From a virus: DNA of 46,025 nucleotides. The DNA lies in the IMG/VR virus record IMGVR_UViG_3300006033_000040, positions 1-46,025 of that record, one strand, 5' to 3'. Of the stretch, positions 1 through 7,544 are shown piece by piece. Made by a program: the position numbers and the translations under genes. Within the stretch, counting starts at the first letter, position 1. Each line of letters starts with the position of its first letter. The notes under the pieces were generated by a model. It was not told where the DNA came from and did not search any database. It saw only the letters and a list, made by a program, of their open reading frames with translations.

Positions 1-2
1 CT

Positions 3-1409
3 GCGCCTGCACGCGAGAACATCGGCGCTCAGATGGCGAACGTGATGTTCAACCTCGCACAGAAGGCCGGGCACACGCTGACCTATGACGATGCGGCACT
101 GTTCGACCGGCTGCGCAAGCAGTGGGATGCCGCCACCCCCGCACCGGCCCCGGCCGATCACGCCACGGTCGAGCAGTGGGAAGCCGCCCTCACCGCCGTG
201 ATGCCGTCCGATTTCAAAGACTGGCACCAGAACAGCCGGCGCGAGTGGCCCAACATCGCCGCGCACGTCATCGGCAATTTGCGGCAGCGAGAGGATGAGG
301 CGTGGGCTACTGTGGAGCGGCTGACAGCCACCGCACCGGCCCCGGCAACTGGTAAGCCGGGCTTACAGGTTGAGCAGGCTCAGGCCGTGCCGGTTGGCGC
401 GGAGCCTGTCTCGCTGGACGCCGCGGTACGCCTCGGCCTGGAATACGCCCGCGAGGCGCTGGCCACGCATGACCAGCAGTTTGCCAACCACCCGGCCACA
501 GCGCTGGAGCGATGGTCTATCGTGGCCGACATTGCGACGATGGAGGCGTCTCTCGCATCCCCCGTGGCCGAGGATCGGCAAGAAACGATCATCGGCCACA
601 GCGTCGAGCGCGGGGGCTGGTGCGTCTATTCGCACTACCACGGCGGGGACTACACGTTTGAAATGGGCCCGTTCGCCACCCGGGGGGGAGCCGAGGCAGC
701 CGTGCGCGCCCCGCAGGCGCCGCAGCAGGCAGAGTGCCCCGAGTGCATAGAGCAGGCCCGACTGCTGGGCGCTGGCAGCGAGCGCGAATTGGCGCTGATG
801 GCAGAGGTCGATCGGCTCAAGAGCATCTGCGCAGCACTGCATGACCGATTGCTGCGCGGCGACGATGACCGCGAGTTGATTGATCTGGCCGCCCAGGCAT
901 GGGACGGCGGGCAGGCGCCGCAGCAGGCCGAGCTGACGGATGAGCAGATCTATGCTGTTGATCGCCAGGTGATGGAAGGGGCGCAGACTGGCGGCTACAT
1001 CCTCGCGCTTTGCCGCGCCGTGATCGCAGAAGACCGCGCACTGCGCACCCCGGGCATGAAGGCTTCAGAACCAGAGTGGGTTGTGAACAGTCTTGGCGAG
1101 CTAGGCGTGCACGTCAACGGCCGCTATTTCTTCCTCTACAAGGGAGACAACATCGAGTACGACGGCACGCACGATGACGGATCGCAAATGATGGTGCGGC
1201 CGGTTGGCAAGCGCGAGTTCGGCGAGACGTGCAAGCCGATCACTCACCTGAAGGTGCAGAACGGGGTGATCTACGACCGCACACCCTACCCGTACCGGCA
1301 GGAGCTGACGTACACGCCAGGCCTGAGCTTCGGCCAGCCAGGAGATGCTGACTGGCGCCCGCTTCCACCCAAGCCCCAGGTGACGAGTACAGGATGGGAC
1401 AAGCCATGA
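3..1409 (+). CDS. Mosaic phage accessory protein, 5' partial
   Basis: The reading frame is open to the left window edge. The first ATG (position 33) has no SD sequence and falls inside what reads like a continuing domain (MANVMFNLAQKAG), so the true start is probably upstream. The protein is a string of small modules joined by Ala/Pro/Gln-rich linkers. Two linkers share a 21-bp near-identical DNA repeat encoding QAPQQAE. One module contains LTDEQIYAVDRQV, a style common in phage early-region proteins. The C-terminal part, about 110 residues, looks like an independent domain beginning near SEPEWVVNSLG. No catalytic motif is visible and I assign no function. It heads a cluster of overlapping small genes. 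Confidence 0.7.
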   Translation, partial: APARENIGAQMANVMFNLAQKAGHTLTYDDAALFDRLRKQWDAATPAPAPADHATVEQWEAALTAVMPSDFKDWHQNSRREWPNIAAHVIGNLRQREDEAWATVERLTATAPAPATGKPGLQVEQAQAVPVGAEPVSLDAAVRLGLEYAREALATHDQQFANHPATALERWSIVADIATMEASLASPVAEDRQETIIGHSVERGGWCVYSHYHGGDYTFEMGPFATRGGAEAAVRAPQAPQQAECPECIEQARLLGAGSERELALMAEVDRLKSICAALHDRLLRGDDDRELIDLAAQAWDGGQAPQQAELTDEQIYAVDRQVMEGAQTGGYILALCRAVIAEDRALRTPGMKASEPEWVVNSLGELGVHVNGRYFFLYKGDNIEYDGTHDDGSQMMVRPVGKREFGETCKPITHLKVQNGVIYDRTPYPYRQELTYTPGLSFGQPGDADWRPLPPKPQVTSTGWDKP

Positions 1410-1669
1410 GCTACACCCTGCTGAGCGAGGCCGAACGCACCGCGCGCAAGCGCCACCGCTGCATCTGGTGCTGGCAGCGAATCGAGATAGGAGAGCGGCA
1501 TATCGACGAGCGCAGCGTGTCCGATGGTGAATTCCAGGCCCACCGATGGCACCCGGAGTGCCGCGCAGCCATGCTTGCCGAAGTGGAGGCGGAAGGTGGG
1601 CACCCTATCGAATGGACTCCAGGCCAGGAGCGACCAGCCACGCAGACGGGAGGCGGCCATGCTGAGTGA
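1406..1669 (+). CDS. Small Cys/His-rich putative zinc-binding phage protein
   Basis: 87 residues from the ATG that overlaps the upstream stop codon (ATGA). An earlier in-frame ATG at 1394 is possible but less likely. It contains CIWCW near residue 19 and a later HRWHPEC, so two Cys plus a His/Cys pair could bind one zinc ion. Proteins with this CxxC...HxxC layout are common in phage early regions, with no established role known to me. The C-terminal 25 residues are hydrophilic and probably disordered. It sits in a chain of translationally coupled genes. Confidence 0.65.
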   Translation: MSYTLLSEAERTARKRHRCIWCWQRIEIGERHIDERSVSDGEFQAHRWHPECRAAMLAEVEAEGGHPIEWTPGQERPATQTGGGHAE

Positions 1670-1955
1670 CGCCCAGCTCGCCGAAATCCGCAGCCGCATC
1701 AACCCAGCGTATCGTGACTGGCCAGGCTGCGATAGCCACGAGCGCAATCTATTGGTGGGCGAGATCGATCGGCTGCGCGGTGAACGCAAGGTGCTGGCCG
1801 ACCTGCTGCACCAGGCCGGAGACGTGCTGGAGACGATCGACTCGGAATGCCTCTATGAGGCGCTGGAGCTGGGAGCGCTGGTCCGGCAGATAGCCGCGGC
1901 GGTGACGGCGGTGCGCACCGAATCCAACCACCAATCCACGGGGACACCATCATGA
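1659..1955 (+). CDS. Hypothetical phage protein with predicted helical region
   Basis: 98 residues. The start is the ATG preceded by GGGAGG six bases upstream; a longer frame opening at 1524 runs through the previous gene and is rejected. It begins MLSDAQLAEIRSRI, an opening often seen in modular early phage proteins. It continues with a charged helical stretch (VGEIDRLRGERKVLADLL) likely to form a coiled coil. It overlaps both neighbours by a few bases, so translation is probably coupled. No function can be assigned. Confidence 0.65.
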   Translation: MLSDAQLAEIRSRINPAYRDWPGCDSHERNLLVGEIDRLRGERKVLADLLHQAGDVLETIDSECLYEALELGALVRQIAAAVTAVRTESNHQSTGTPS

Positions 1956-2215
1956 CCATTATCGAAATCACACGGGCCTATCTTGTAGCGAACGGCTATG
2001 ACGGTCTCGTCTCACAATGCGCCGACTGCGGGTGCCTGGCTGATGAATTGGCCCCGTGCTGCTCGGACATCAGTCAGTGCGAACCAGGCTACCGCGGGGT
2101 CATGGAAGAGGACCATGACGAATGGGCCATCTACCGGAGCAAGGAAGCGGCACTGAAGTCGGTGCAGGACGCCAAGTCCGATGTGCAAGACCCAAGTACC
2201 GGGAGAAAGACATGA
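1952..2215 (+). CDS. Small Cys-rich hypothetical phage protein
   Basis: 87 residues, starting at an ATG overlapping the preceding stop codon. It has six Cys in the first half (CADCGC, then CC, then C), consistent with a small metal-binding fold. It starts MTIIEITRAYLVANGYDGL, a pattern I associate with conserved hypothetical proteins of prophage early regions, where a Cys cluster follows. Its 3' end carries a segment (DPSTG) nearly repeated at the end of the next gene. Role unknown. Confidence 0.65.
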   Translation: MTIIEITRAYLVANGYDGLVSQCADCGCLADELAPCCSDISQCEPGYRGVMEEDHDEWAIYRSKEAALKSVQDAKSDVQDPSTGRKT

Positions 2216-2724
2216 ACCGCCTGAAGTACCCGCTTGAACACGAATGGCATGTGTCCGTGAACCGGGACCAAGAAACTCAACGCAAGGCCGGCAAGGAATG
2301 GAGCGAAGCACGCTTCATGTACGACGCCAAGCAGATGGCCGATGAGGTGCCGCGCATGGTGATGCTGTTCAAGCAGGAGCGCGATGGCGCACTGCCGCAG
2401 CAGCACAAGCAGTGCAGCATGCAGGACCCGGTGCCGGTGAAGGACAACCACCTATCGTGCTGCCTTGGCGTGAAGGCCCGCGAGTGCCCGCACCTACTGG
2501 CGCTGGAGAAGATCGAGCGCTGCACGCCTGATGACGTAGACACCGCGAAGGCGTGGACCTGTGCGGCTCACATCGTGAGCCAGGGCGGCGACACGATGAA
2601 CGAGGGCTACATGCTGCGCGTCGATGACCGCATGTTCTGGGACAACGTGTATGCCAACCTGTCGCATGCTGGCGACGCGCCGGAATCAGATGCCCGAGAT
2701 CCAAGTACCGATGGAGGCGCGTGA
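2212..2724 (+). CDS. Hypothetical phage protein, Cys-containing
   Basis: 170 residues from the ATG overlapping the previous stop (ATGA), with GGGAGA upstream. The longer frame from 2122 only shadows the previous gene. Cys residues are scattered (CSMQ, CCLGVKARECPH), and a C-terminal part starts at a second possible module (MNEGYMLRVDDRMFW). The end, DPSTDGGA, resembles the end of the gene before it at DNA level. No family is recognised. It is one of a run of coupled accessory genes. Confidence 0.6.
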   Translation: MNRLKYPLEHEWHVSVNRDQETQRKAGKEWSEARFMYDAKQMADEVPRMVMLFKQERDGALPQQHKQCSMQDPVPVKDNHLSCCLGVKARECPHLLALEKIERCTPDDVDTAKAWTCAAHIVSQGGDTMNEGYMLRVDDRMFWDNVYANLSHAGDAPESDARDPSTDGGA

Positions 2725-3134
2725 TGGGCGACACCACTGTTGCAGACCCATGCATGTGGTGCGGCGAGCCGTCCACGCGCCTGTGTGACGCCGTGATCGG
2801 CTACGAGGCCACAGGCTGCATGCGCACCCGGGCCGGCGGCGTTGACGCCCTGCTGACTGGCCTGGGTGGCGATGTTTGGACTTGTGATGCGCCGATCTGC
2901 GACGCTCATGCCAGGCAGGTCGGATGGGTCAGCGGCAAGACGCCTGACAGCATCGACTATTGCCTGCATCACGCGGCCCTTGATAGGCCCAGCATGCCGG
3001 AGCTTGTCATGTTCCAAGATGAGGCGATCAAGGCGCGCAGCGACCTCTATGCCGCCATCCGTCGCCAGCGCATGCGGGCCTCGGTTTTGAACCCCCAGAT
3101 CCAGAGCACTCGGGAGAACGACAGTGGAAGCTGA
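2724..3134 (+). CDS. Cys-rich hypothetical phage protein, putative zinc finger
   Basis: 136 residues. I chose the ATG seven bases after GGAGG; a GTG one codon earlier also fits. There are several Cys pairs: CMWCGEPSTRLC near residue 10, C-x(5)-C further on (CDAPIC) and a CLHH. Together they suggest one or two zinc-binding knuckles. The C-terminal third is basic and helical (ARSDLYAAIRRQRMRAS). It is the last gene before the tRNA cluster. Function not recognised. Confidence 0.6.
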   Translation: MGDTTVADPCMWCGEPSTRLCDAVIGYEATGCMRTRAGGVDALLTGLGGDVWTCDAPICDAHARQVGWVSGKTPDSIDYCLHHAALDRPSMPELVMFQDEAIKARSDLYAAIRRQRMRASVLNPQIQSTRENDSGS

Positions 3135-3272
3135 GCCATAAGTGGTGCCGAACATTTATCCGCATGCTGGTGCTATGTTCCCTGCCAGCCACAGAGCCCG
3201 GGTGATCCGGGCAAGGTGCCGGGAAACCGGGCCAAACAACAGCGGCAGCCCTGACATGTAGAGCTGCCGCAT
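3135..3272 (+). other. Hairpin-rich leader before the phage tRNA genes
   Basis: No gene is visible. Three stem-loops can be drawn. GCCCGG/CCGGGC (3196-3212) has a 5-base loop. CCGG/CCGG (3219-3230) closes a GAAA tetraloop. GCGGCAGC/GCTGCCGC (3242-3270) has a 13-base loop and ends three bases before the tRNA-Thr. It could be a processed leader of the tRNA transcript, a terminator-like pause region, or a small RNA. No clear promoter was found. Confidence 0.4.
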
Positions 3273-3348
3273 GCCCTCATAGCTCAGCGGTAGAGCAATC
3301 CCCCTGTAAGGGATCGGCCCCGGGTTCGAATCCATGGTGGGGGCACCA
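3273..3348 (+). tRNA. tRNA-Thr(TGT), phage-encoded, probably degenerate
   Basis: Seven-pair acceptor stem (GCCCTCA with TGGGGGC), encoded CCA, D-arm GCTC/GAGC, and anticodon arm ATCCC/GGGAT around loop CCTGTAA give anticodon TGT. Two faults are visible. The base before the anticodon is C instead of the near-universal T33. The T-stem 5' side CCGGG faces CCATGG, which leaves mismatches and one extra base where CCCGG would be expected. It is probably a decaying or non-standard tRNA. Confidence 0.6.
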
Positions 3349-3353
3349 ACAAC

Positions 3354-3428
3354 TGCGGCCGAGGAAGTCGGCAATCCGCTGGCCTCATAAGCCAGAGACG
3401 CCACGTTCGATTCGTGGGGCCGCAACCA
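3354..3428 (+). tRNA. tRNA-Met(CAT), phage-encoded
   Basis: 75 bases including encoded CCA. The acceptor stem is TGCGGCC/GGCCGCA. The anticodon arm CTGGC/GCCAG encloses loop CTCATAA (anticodon CAT), and the T-arm CCACG/CGTGG is perfectly paired around TTCGATT. The T1-A72 pair argues against an initiator tRNA. An Ile tRNA with modified CAT cannot be excluded by eye. It starts five bases after the tRNA-Thr, so both come from one transcript. Confidence 0.8.
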
Positions 3429-3434
3429 ACACCC

Positions 3435-3473
3435 AAGCCCGCCCGGAGCTATCCCGGCGGGCTTCGCCGTTTC
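3435..3473 (+). terminator. Hairpin after tRNA pair
   Basis: The perfect 9-bp stem AAGCCCGCC/GGCGGGCTT has a 12-base loop, followed by a weak T-tract. It separates the tRNA genes from the lysis cassette. A similar hairpin followed by TTTCTGGAGC and an ATG recurs before 16391. Confidence 0.55.
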
Positions 3474-3483
3474 TGGAGCACGC

Positions 3484-3831
3484 ATGGCCGAGCCATCAAC
3501 ATCAGGCAGCTGGGCCAGCGTGGACTGGCACGAGGTGTTTGCAACGATCGGTGCCTCTGCGCTGATCGGCGCCATCCGAATGGGCTACCTGGTCCGTCGT
3601 GGCCGTGAGTTCCGGCTGATCGACCTGGTGCTGGACCCGAGCCTGGCCGTGCTGGGCGGGATGCTCGCTTGGGCCGCTGCCGAGTACGCCGGCACGCCGG
3701 ATCTCATGCAAGCCATCGGCACCAGTCTCGGCGCCTGGGCTGGGCCTCGCCTCATCGTCGTGATGGAGCGCAAATACCTGAGCAGCCTGGGCGGCAACAC
3801 CGGCCCGGCGCCGCTCGATTCGAAACACTGA
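3484..3831 (+). CDS. Putative holin (LydA / holin superfamily III-like)
   Basis: 115 residues, with TCTGGAGC as ribosome-binding site. Hydrophobic segments appear around residues 18-35 (VFATIGASALIGAIRMGYL), 52-67 (AVLGGMLAWAAAEYAG) and 73-92 (MQAIGTSLGAWAGPRLIVVM), consistent with a three-pass membrane protein. The charged RRGREFRLIDLVLD loop between the first two matches the LydA-type phage holin pattern as I know it. Such holins form lesions in the inner membrane that release the endolysin. It is first in a block with another small membrane protein, a GH19 lysozyme and spanins, which supports the call. Confidence 0.7.
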   Translation: MAEPSTSGSWASVDWHEVFATIGASALIGAIRMGYLVRRGREFRLIDLVLDPSLAVLGGMLAWAAAEYAGTPDLMQAIGTSLGAWAGPRLIVVMERKYLSSLGGNTGPAPLDSKH

Positions 3832-3842
3832 AGGACCGCACC

Positions 3843-4070
3843 ATGCAATTCGTCGACGACGTGAAGAACGCGTACAAGTGGCTCTCGATGCAAGCCTCGG
3901 CGCTTGGCGCCGCTGCCATGGCCGCATGGCTTCTGCTGCCGGAACCGCAGCAGAAAGCCATCATCGCCGCAGCTGGTGAATCGATCGGCATCACCGATCC
4001 GATCGCCTCGCTGGGCTTGTTCGGCTTCATCGTGGTGATGATCGTGCGCTTGAAGAAGCAAAAGGTGTGA
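3843..4070 (+). CDS. Small membrane protein of the lysis cassette
   Basis: 75 residues from the ATG at 3843; a longer frame from 3669 only shadows the holin gene. Two hydrophobic stretches (ASALGAAAMAAWLLL and IASLGLFGFIVVMIV) flank a short polar loop, and the end is basic (RLKKQKV). Size, topology and position between holin and endolysin suggest a second holin, antiholin or holin partner. The sequence alone cannot separate these. Stop and next start are one base apart. Confidence 0.6.
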   Translation: MQFVDDVKNAYKWLSMQASALGAAAMAAWLLLPEPQQKAIIAAAGESIGITDPIASLGLFGFIVVMIVRLKKQKV

Positions 4071-4071
4071 C

Positions 4072-4683
4072 ATGGATGTCGCCCGCCTGATTGCCGCCGG
4101 CATCGCCCCCACGCAAGCGCGCACCTTTGTCGCGCCTTTGTCGGTGGCATGCCAGAAATTTGGCATCACCAGCCCGGTGCGGCAGGCGGCTTTCGTGGCC
4201 CAGTGCTCTCACGAGTCGACGGCTTTTACTCGGTTGGAGGAATCCCTCTACTACCGCACGCCCGAGCGCATCCGCCAGATGTGGCCGAGCCGTGTGCCCA
4301 GCCTGGCCGAAGCAGCCAAGCTCTGCAAAAACCCGAAGGCGCTGGCCAATCATGTCTACGCTGGCCGCAACGGCAACGGAGACGAAGCCAGTGGTGACGG
4401 TTTCGCATACCGCGGCCGTGGCCTGATCCAGCTCACGGGCCGCGCGAACTACCGGGCCGCCACCCAAAGCCCCGCACGCGACTACGAGGCTCGCCCCGAG
4501 CTGGTGGCTACGCCCGAGGATGCATGCCTCACGGCGGCATGGTTCTGGGCCTCGCACGGCTGCAACCAGCTCGCCGACACCAGCCAGATCGACGCCATCA
4601 CGCGCGTGATCAACGGCAATGCCATGGCCGGCGCCACCGAGCGCCGTGAGTTGTTCCGCGAAGCCCTGGAGGCGTTCTCTTGA
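4072..4683 (+). CDS. Endolysin, glycoside hydrolase family 19
   Basis: 203 residues. The sequence follows the phage GH19 (chitinase-like lysozyme) pattern: FVAQCSHESTAF with the likely catalytic Glu48, LEESLYYRTPERI with a second acidic pair at 56-57, and FAYRGRGLIQLTGRANY at about 111-127. Family members cleave the glycan backbone of peptidoglycan. No signal peptide is visible, so export should depend on the upstream holin. The length matches a bare catalytic domain with no added cell-wall-binding domain. Its stop overlaps the TTG start of the spanin gene. Confidence 0.88.
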   Translation: MDVARLIAAGIAPTQARTFVAPLSVACQKFGITSPVRQAAFVAQCSHESTAFTRLEESLYYRTPERIRQMWPSRVPSLAEAAKLCKNPKALANHVYAGRNGNGDEASGDGFAYRGRGLIQLTGRANYRAATQSPARDYEARPELVATPEDACLTAAWFWASHGCNQLADTSQIDAITRVINGNAMAGATERRELFREALEAFS

Positions 4684-5045
4684 GCCCTTACGCCGCCCTG
4701 GCCGCTGTCGCCCTGCTCGCCGCAAGCCACGGCGCCACCGCCTGGTGGATGTACGGCGCCGGCAAGGATTCCGTCATCGCCGATCAAGCCCACGACGCAG
4801 AGACCGCCCGCGAGGCCCGCGAAGCTGCACTGCAGACGGTTGCCCAGGCCCTAGCCGCACAGGAGACCCGCAATGTCACGATCACCCAGCGCCTGGAGCA
4901 ACAAGTCCGCGAAGTGCCTGTGTACCGTGACTGCGTGCTGCCTGCTGCAGGCCTGCGCGACCTCAATGCCGCCATCACCGGCCGGGACGAGTCCGCTGGT
5001 GCTGGCGACATGCACACGGCCGACCCCGCTTCAGGAGCCCGCTGA
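4680..5045 (+). CDS. Rz: Inner-membrane spanin subunit (Rz-like)
   Basis: 121 residues from TTG, whose bases overlap the endolysin stop. The first ATG lies beyond the membrane segment and would remove it. An N-terminal transmembrane helix (residues 4-25, LAAVALLAASHGATAWWMYG) is followed by a long Ala/Glu/Gln-rich predicted coiled coil. This is the i-spanin layout: anchored in the inner membrane with a periplasmic helix that contacts the outer-membrane partner. The partner gene is nested in another frame, as in lambda. Confidence 0.78.
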   Translation: MSPYAALAAVALLAASHGATAWWMYGAGKDSVIADQAHDAETAREAREAALQTVAQALAAQETRNVTITQRLEQQVREVPVYRDCVLPAAGLRDLNAAITGRDESAGAGDMHTADPASGAR

Positions 5046-5136
5046 CATGGGATCCATCGTCCTCAAGCTCGCCCAGGTGGCCCAGCAGCTGCGCAAGTGT
5101 GGCTGTGCTGCCGGCGCCACGGAGTTGTGCCAGTGA
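4873..5136 (+). CDS. Rz1: Outer-membrane spanin lipoprotein (Rz1-like), nested in Rz
   Basis: 87 residues in the +1 frame of Rz, starting at an ATG with AGGAG nine bases upstream and running past the end of Rz. A basic start is followed by a hydrophobic run ending in the lipobox-like LLQAC at about residues 24-28, then a Pro-rich mature part (MPPSPAG, RPTPLQEP). These are hallmarks of an o-spanin lipoprotein. The C-terminal part is longer than in lambda Rz1. The lipobox has Gln before the Ala, which is not ideal. Confidence 0.7.
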   Translation: MSRSPSAWSNKSAKCLCTVTACCLLQACATSMPPSPAGTSPLVLATCTRPTPLQEPADMGSIVLKLAQVAQQLRKCGCAAGATELCQ

Positions 5137-5282
5137 CCGATCCCCGCCTGGTCAAGATGCCGCAGCTCCCCACAAAGCCCGAAGGCGAGAGCGCATTCGC
5201 CTGGATCCTACGCATGGCCCCCATCGTCCGCGCCCAGCGCCAGGCCGTGCTGGTCGAGGCCAAGCGCCGCAACGGGGGCTGA
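5133..5282 (+). CDS. Small hypothetical protein between lysis and packaging genes
   Basis: 49 residues from a GTG overlapping the Rz1 stop; an in-frame ATG at 5097 would give 61 residues. It is hydrophilic and helical at the end (MAPIVRAQRQAVLVEAKRRNGG), with no motif recognised. It fills the gap exactly between Rz1 and the terminase small subunit with one-base spacing, the main reason to accept it. Function unknown. Confidence 0.45.
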   Translation: MTDPRLVKMPQLPTKPEGESAFAWILRMAPIVRAQRQAVLVEAKRRNGG

Positions 5283-5283
5283 G

Positions 5284-5991
5284 ATGGCGGGCGCGCGGAA
5301 ACAAGTCGACTGGGAGGCTGTCGAGCGGGACTACCGCACTGGCCACTTCACTGACCGCGAGCTGGGCTCCAGGTACGGAGTCCATCATTCGGCCGTGCAG
5401 AAGCACGCGCGCACAGAGGGCTGGAGCAAAAACCTCGACGGCGCTATCCGCGCAGCCACAGAAGCCAAGGTGCTCTCCGCGCAAGTCGCCAAGGGTGCCC
5501 AAACGGAAGTCGCCAAGCTGGTCGCCAGCAAAGTCGCCAAAGAACTCCCGAAGAGCCAAGCGGCAGTCGACGCCATCGCTGATCGGCTGTCCAGGATCGA
5601 GATCCGACAGCAGAACGGGTTCGAGGATCTGTGGACTGAGGCAACTGCATTGCTAGCTGAACTGCGCTGGCAGCGCGAGAACAGTGAGAGCCTGGAGCGT
5701 CTGGCCGAGATCGTGACCGAAGAGGCTGGAACGCCTCAGCAGGCCATTGCGATGCGCCAAGCGTTCGAGCGCGTGTGCAGTTTCACGGGTCGAGTTGCCA
5801 ACCTTGCGAAGCTGGTCGACTCACTGGTCAAGGCGACGCCGATCGAGCGCGCGATCAACAAGCTGGACGCAAAGGATGGTGGCGCGAATCTGGCCGACAA
5901 GCCAATGGGCGACGCCGAGGCAGCCAACCGCATGGCCTTCATCCTCAACTCAGTCCGCGCCCGGGTTCCCGCTGAGGCGCAGACGGAATGA
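5284..5991 (+). CDS. Terminase small subunit
   Basis: 235 residues. The N-terminus (DWEAVERDYRTGHFTDRELGSRYGVHHSAVQKHARTEGW, written here only as a helix-turn-helix of about residues 8-47) fits the DNA-recognition domain of phage small terminases. A helical central region follows (VAKLVASKVAKELPK, then a long helix around LWTEATALLAELRWQRENSE) that could mediate ring assembly. It lies directly upstream of the large subunit, with four bases of overlap. It would recognise the phage packaging site. Confidence 0.75.
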   Translation: MAGARKQVDWEAVERDYRTGHFTDRELGSRYGVHHSAVQKHARTEGWSKNLDGAIRAATEAKVLSAQVAKGAQTEVAKLVASKVAKELPKSQAAVDAIADRLSRIEIRQQNGFEDLWTEATALLAELRWQRENSESLERLAEIVTEEAGTPQQAIAMRQAFERVCSFTGRVANLAKLVDSLVKATPIERAINKLDAKDGGANLADKPMGDAEAANRMAFILNSVRARVPAEAQTE

Positions 5992-7532
5992 CGATCAACA
6001 CGCAGGAGCTGCTGGAGCTTCTGCCGCACATGACCGAGGAAGAGCGCGCCGAGGTCGAAAAGCTGCTGCGCGTGAGCACTCCGATCTGGTGCCCACAGCC
6101 TGGGCCTCAGACTGAGGCGCTGCTGTCCAAGGCGGACATCCTCTACTACGGCGGCCAGGCCGGCGGCGGGAAAACAGACCTTCTTCTTGGCGTTGCTCTG
6201 ACCCAGCAGGAGCGCAGCATCCTCTTTCGCCGCCAGGCTGTGCAGCTGACCGGCATCGAAGAGCGCATGGCCACGATCATCGGTACGCGCGCCGGCTACA
6301 ACAGCCAGACCGGCATGTGGCGCCTTCCCGAAGGTGGGCGGACGCTGGAGCTGGGCTCTTGCAAAGAGCCGGGCGACTGGATGAAGTACCAGGGCCGCCC
6401 GCACGATGCGAAGCTGTTCGACGAGATCCCGCACTTCACAGAGACGCAGTTCCGCAGCCTGATCGGCTGGATGCGCACCGACAACCCGAAGGTGCGCCAG
6501 CGCGTGATCTGCGCCGGCAATCCTCCGACCGACAGTGATGGCGAGTGGGTGATTCGGTACTGGGCGCCGTGGCTAGACCCGCAGCACGCCAACCCAGCAA
6601 AGCCTGGCGAGCTGCGCTGGTTCATCACGAACGAGCACGGCGAAGACCAGGAAGTCCCCGACAGCCGGCCAGTGAAGGTAAAGGGCCGCTGGGTTAACCC
6701 GAAGAGCCGCACGTTCATCCGATCGACGGTCGACGACAACGTGTTCCTGAGCAGCACAGGCTACCGCGACACGCTGATGGCGCTGCCTGAGCCCCTACGG
6801 TCACAGATGGCCGAGGGCAACTTCCTGGCCGGCCTGGGTGATGCGCCGTGGCAGCTGATACCGACATCGTGGGTCGACGCAGCACAGGCTCGGTGGAGGC
6901 CGCTTGAGCCAGCCGAGCGCGGCCCGATGACCCGCGTGGGGTTCGACGTTGCGATCGGCGGGCAGGACAAGAGCACTCTGGCGCCGCGGCACACCAGATG
7001 GTTCGGTGAGTTCGTGTCGGCGCCAGGGAAGATCACAACGGATGGCCCAAAGGCTGCGGCGTTCATCGTCGGCGTGGTGCGCGATGGAGCGATGGTCTGC
7101 GTGGATTCCATCGGCGTCGGGACCACGGCCCTTGATCACTGCCGCGGCCTGAACCTCAACGTCCACGCGGTGGTTGGTAGCGAGGGCACCAAGTCTACCG
7201 ACAAGACCGGCGAACTGCGGTTCAGGAACGTGCGCGCCGAGATGTACTGGCGCTTGCGTGAGGCGATGGACCCGGATGGCGAAGACCCGATTGCACTGCC
7301 GCCCGACAAGGAGCTGCGTCAGGAGCTGTTGGCCCATCGCTACAAGGTAGTGCAGATGGGCCCCTACGCAGGCATCCAGGTACGAAGCAAGGATGAAGTC
7401 AAGGAGGCCATCGGGCGATCCCCTGACAAATCCGATTCGGTAGCCATGACCTTCGCTGATGGAGTCCCTGAATCCGTCAACGCGCGTGAGGATGCAACCG
7501 CATTCCGCCGCCGCCGCGGCCTGGGCCGATAG
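5988..7532 (+). CDS. Terminase large subunit (packaging ATPase/nuclease)
   Basis: 514 residues. Walker A is GGQAGGGKT (55-63). Walker B with catalytic acid is AKLFDEIPHF (Asp145, Glu146). The C-terminal nuclease domain starts around FDVAIGGQDKS, with further acidic positions in VCVDSIGVG and DKSDSVAMTFADG, as in RNase H-like terminase nucleases. It pumps DNA into proheads and cuts concatemers. The N-terminal 40 residues are a helical extension. Length is normal for the family. The gene overlaps the small-subunit gene and precedes the portal by 12 bases. Confidence 0.92.
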   Translation: MTINTQELLELLPHMTEEERAEVEKLLRVSTPIWCPQPGPQTEALLSKADILYYGGQAGGGKTDLLLGVALTQQERSILFRRQAVQLTGIEERMATIIGTRAGYNSQTGMWRLPEGGRTLELGSCKEPGDWMKYQGRPHDAKLFDEIPHFTETQFRSLIGWMRTDNPKVRQRVICAGNPPTDSDGEWVIRYWAPWLDPQHANPAKPGELRWFITNEHGEDQEVPDSRPVKVKGRWVNPKSRTFIRSTVDDNVFLSSTGYRDTLMALPEPLRSQMAEGNFLAGLGDAPWQLIPTSWVDAAQARWRPLEPAERGPMTRVGFDVAIGGQDKSTLAPRHTRWFGEFVSAPGKITTDGPKAAAFIVGVVRDGAMVCVDSIGVGTTALDHCRGLNLNVHAVVGSEGTKSTDKTGELRFRNVRAEMYWRLREAMDPDGEDPIALPPDKELRQELLAHRYKVVQMGPYAGIQVRSKDEVKEAIGRSPDKSDSVAMTFADGVPESVNAREDATAFRRRRGLGR

Positions 7533-7544
7533 AGGACAAGAACG

